From assembly GCA_013399305.1 (NCBI GenBank), contig VXAI01000091.1, forward strand, positions 1,292,875-1,356,874: a stretch of 64,000 nt of DNA. Direction: 5' to 3'. Positions 61,851 to 64,000 of this stretch are shown here, piece after piece; the first letter of the stretch is position 1, and every line of letters begins with the position of its first letter. This DNA is from Rostratula benghalensis (lineage: Eukaryota; Chordata; Aves; Charadriiformes; Rostratulidae). Under the pieces are notes generated by a model, which saw only the letters and a program-made list of their open reading frames with translations, was not told the DNA's origin and ran no database searches. Position numbers and translations under genes: made by a program.

Positions 61851-64000
61851 CTCATAATTTATTTTTTTGTTGTTTAGCTAGTCAACTTTTATCCACTGCT
61901 GCACCACAGCAGTGATCACAATAAACATCATACTCTTGGCATCTGAAGTGCTTCTCTTGCATTCAGTGCCCAAAATCTTGTTCCAAGGCCCCCATCTCCT
62001 GCAGCTGACAGGTGAAAGATCCATTACAGATTCCTACCAGTTCTAGAGCTTAACCTGTCTGCATATTGCCAGGCCCCCACCTCTTCTGGCCTGGGTGCTC
62101 CCTTTCCCCTTCCCAGCCTCCATTATGACAATGAGCATCTCACAAGAAGATCCACTCCCCTGCAGCACTACATGGTTAAGGAAGGCAACAATGCCCACTG
62201 CCTGCCAAGGTAACAACCTCTTCCTCCTCACTCTCTCTCTGGAGGGCTGACACAGCTTGGTAAAAGAGAAAACAATAGCAAAGTATTGATGCCTTTTCTT
62301 GTCTGGAAGCACAGCATCTGATAAGGATGTGCGTGACTTCAGGCCATTAACAGCAAATTGGATGAATGCTGATTTGCACAGATGCCCAAACAACTGCTCA
62401 CTCTATCAGACTTTGCTCCTCACCCAACGAGTAAAGATTTTTGAAAGAAGGAGCCCTCTCCAGTCCAGCAAGATTCTTAACTTTCACTGAATTAAAGAGG
62501 ATGGTTTGTGTATCTAGCTAAAGTTTATGTGTGTGACTGGGGGGAAAGGGAGGGATGGGGGGCAGACAGCCATCCCAAAGATAACTGCTTCAGTAACTTT
62601 GTGAGAAACCTTGCAATTTCAGGATGAAGCCAATCTGGTTTAGCTGAAAATCAAATTTAAATAATACACAGGATCAGGCCTTGAAATTGCTACAGAAAAC
62701 AATACTTTCTGGGCTAGAAACCTACAGAATAATTGGTGATGATTTCATTAGGTTTTTCTCCAAAGCCTGGTATCCCTTTTCAACTGCTACCATTTATATG
62801 ATACAGTTCAGTCACTATCAATGGAGGATTAATTAAAGTTCTGATTTAAAAATGAAATTTTCCATCGTGTCTTTATTAATTCCCAAGCCACTTCTTTTCA
62901 CTTCTTTTCATCGTAACCTTTTTTTACCTCTACATCACCACTGTCTTCAGAACTGCCAGGTTACTAACCCAGTATTTACGCTTTTTTGATTTGTAACACA
63001 TCATCACAACAGTTATTCTTGGTGGTAGGTCTGTCCTGCCTTCCTCTCTGTTTTATTTTTTTTTTTAATCAAAACAAGTCTTTACCATAGCAACTTTTCT
63101 TGGCTACCAACCCATTCCAATAATTTGCAAGCAGCAAACACTTGACAACACTGATCAGACCAGAATGTCCATGTGCCAAACTGAAAGACAACTCCTCCCT
63201 GGAACAGTAAATGCAGTCCTGAAGTTACAGGATGAAGCTGCTGCAGGTCTCTCAGAAAGCTTGTATTCTTTAGAAAGTTATTGAACGTTAAGAAGCTCGC
63301 TGTGCCAAAACTTTCAGAACTTTAGTAGTAAATCGAGTGAGCAACTCCTCCCTGGGCCTTTAATTTATGATAGGAAAAGAGCTATAAAAGCTAACAAACT
63401 TTTTATAAAACTGGTAAAGGAAAGAAAGTTTTCAACTCAAATAAGTATCAGACATGGAACAAAAGGTGCCAAAAGTCATGCTGAGCAAACTTTTTCTAAC
63501 AATACTTAAGTCACTGCCAGTTTGACATTAGATTTTTAAGAATATGTGAAAGTAGGAGCCAATTTTTTTAGTAAGGGGTTATTTTGCCTATCTAATCATA
63601 ACTTCCCAATTACACTTTATGTAAAAATACCACAATGCCATACTTTCCTTCAAAAGTTATCTACATAAATTTCCTCCATTATTTAAACCTATATATCCTC
63701 CAACATCCTGGTGAAGGAAATAACTTCAATATTCACACTTACGTTTTCATACCACAAAATTTTATCAAGGTTAGACTACAAGGGGCTTTGCTTGTTATTG
63801 AATGACTTGAAAATGGTTGAGAATTATTTATTATATTTATCCTATCACAATAAGAAATAGCACTGCGAGTCCCAGTAAGCTACTTCATACTTCCAAATCA
63901 GCCTGTACTGAATAGTTTGCAGTTAGTTTTATACTAAAAAACTAGTATTTTCCAATTTATTTTTGGTCGAAAATGTTATTCTTAGTCTTTGATTACAAAC
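61851..64000. other. Unique non-coding DNA, right edge
   Basis: No gene or repeat was recognised. The patch at 62030-62280 is GC-richer and has a 116-codon minus frame (62043-62393) without family features. CTTCTTTTCA is doubled near 62890-62910. An X-box-like motif lies at 63081-63094. Confidence 0.45.
63081..63094. promoter_or_regulatory. RFX X-box-like motif
   Basis: TTTACCATAGCAAC differs from the symmetric X-box (GTTRCCATRGCAAC) mainly at the first base. No promoter is recognisable around it. Confidence 0.22.

Noticed and set aside
1..64000. CRISPR arrays, operons, Shine-Dalgarno sites, tRNA or rRNA genes
   Set aside because: No direct-repeat/spacer array, bacterial gene organisation or cloverleaf was seen. 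The repeats identify a vertebrate (avian) nuclear genome.

Overview
The window looks like a stretch of bird nuclear genome, either a gene desert or part of a very long intron. The evidence is the repeat content. There are four CR1 (chicken-repeat-1) LINE fragments with typical avian 3' tails. A decayed LTR resembles common avian endogenous-retrovirus LTRs. Several very old sauropsid/amniote relics (MIR-like tRNA-SINEs and a palindromic 'CCTGATTCTCC...' family) are also present. There are no L1 or Alu-type elements. The DNA is AT-rich by eye, every reading frame is short, and nothing resembles bacterial gene organisation. I could not name the species or the locus.

Layout: 1-7.9 kb is unique AT-rich DNA with a small Cys-containing open frame (365-646, minus) near the left edge and one weak MIR-like relic. 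A CR1 3' end (7930-8466, plus) follows. From 8.5 to 22.4 kb no recognisable element was found. A decayed LTR lies at about 22.4-23.0 kb (minus). From 23 to 40 kb the DNA is AT-rich apart from two ancient relics near 27.7 and 28.9 kb. At 40.0-40.4 kb a compact CpG-bearing island holds the most coding-like open frame of the window (minus). A 120-base run of N sits at 41432-41551, followed by a MIR-like SINE cut by a minus-strand CR1. At about 43.8 kb a block with two inverted octamer motifs is a candidate conserved regulatory element. At 45.3-46.8 kb lies a longer, rearranged CR1 with most of its reverse transcriptase missing and its tail duplicated. From 47 to 64 kb there is mostly unique DNA with small tandem repeats, two more palindromic-family relics, a fourth CR1 fragment, RFX X-box-like motifs and a MIR-like SINE at 61.7 kb.

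No complete protein-coding gene, RNA gene or exon chain could be supported. Most open frames of 60-140 codons are what chance gives in 64 kb of vertebrate DNA, and two are flagged only because their composition stands out. No new biological system was found. The most unusual items are the rearranged CR1 at 45.3-46.8 kb, the CpG-rich open frame at 40.0-40.4 kb, the octamer block at 43.8 kb and the nested SINE/LINE beside the assembly gap.
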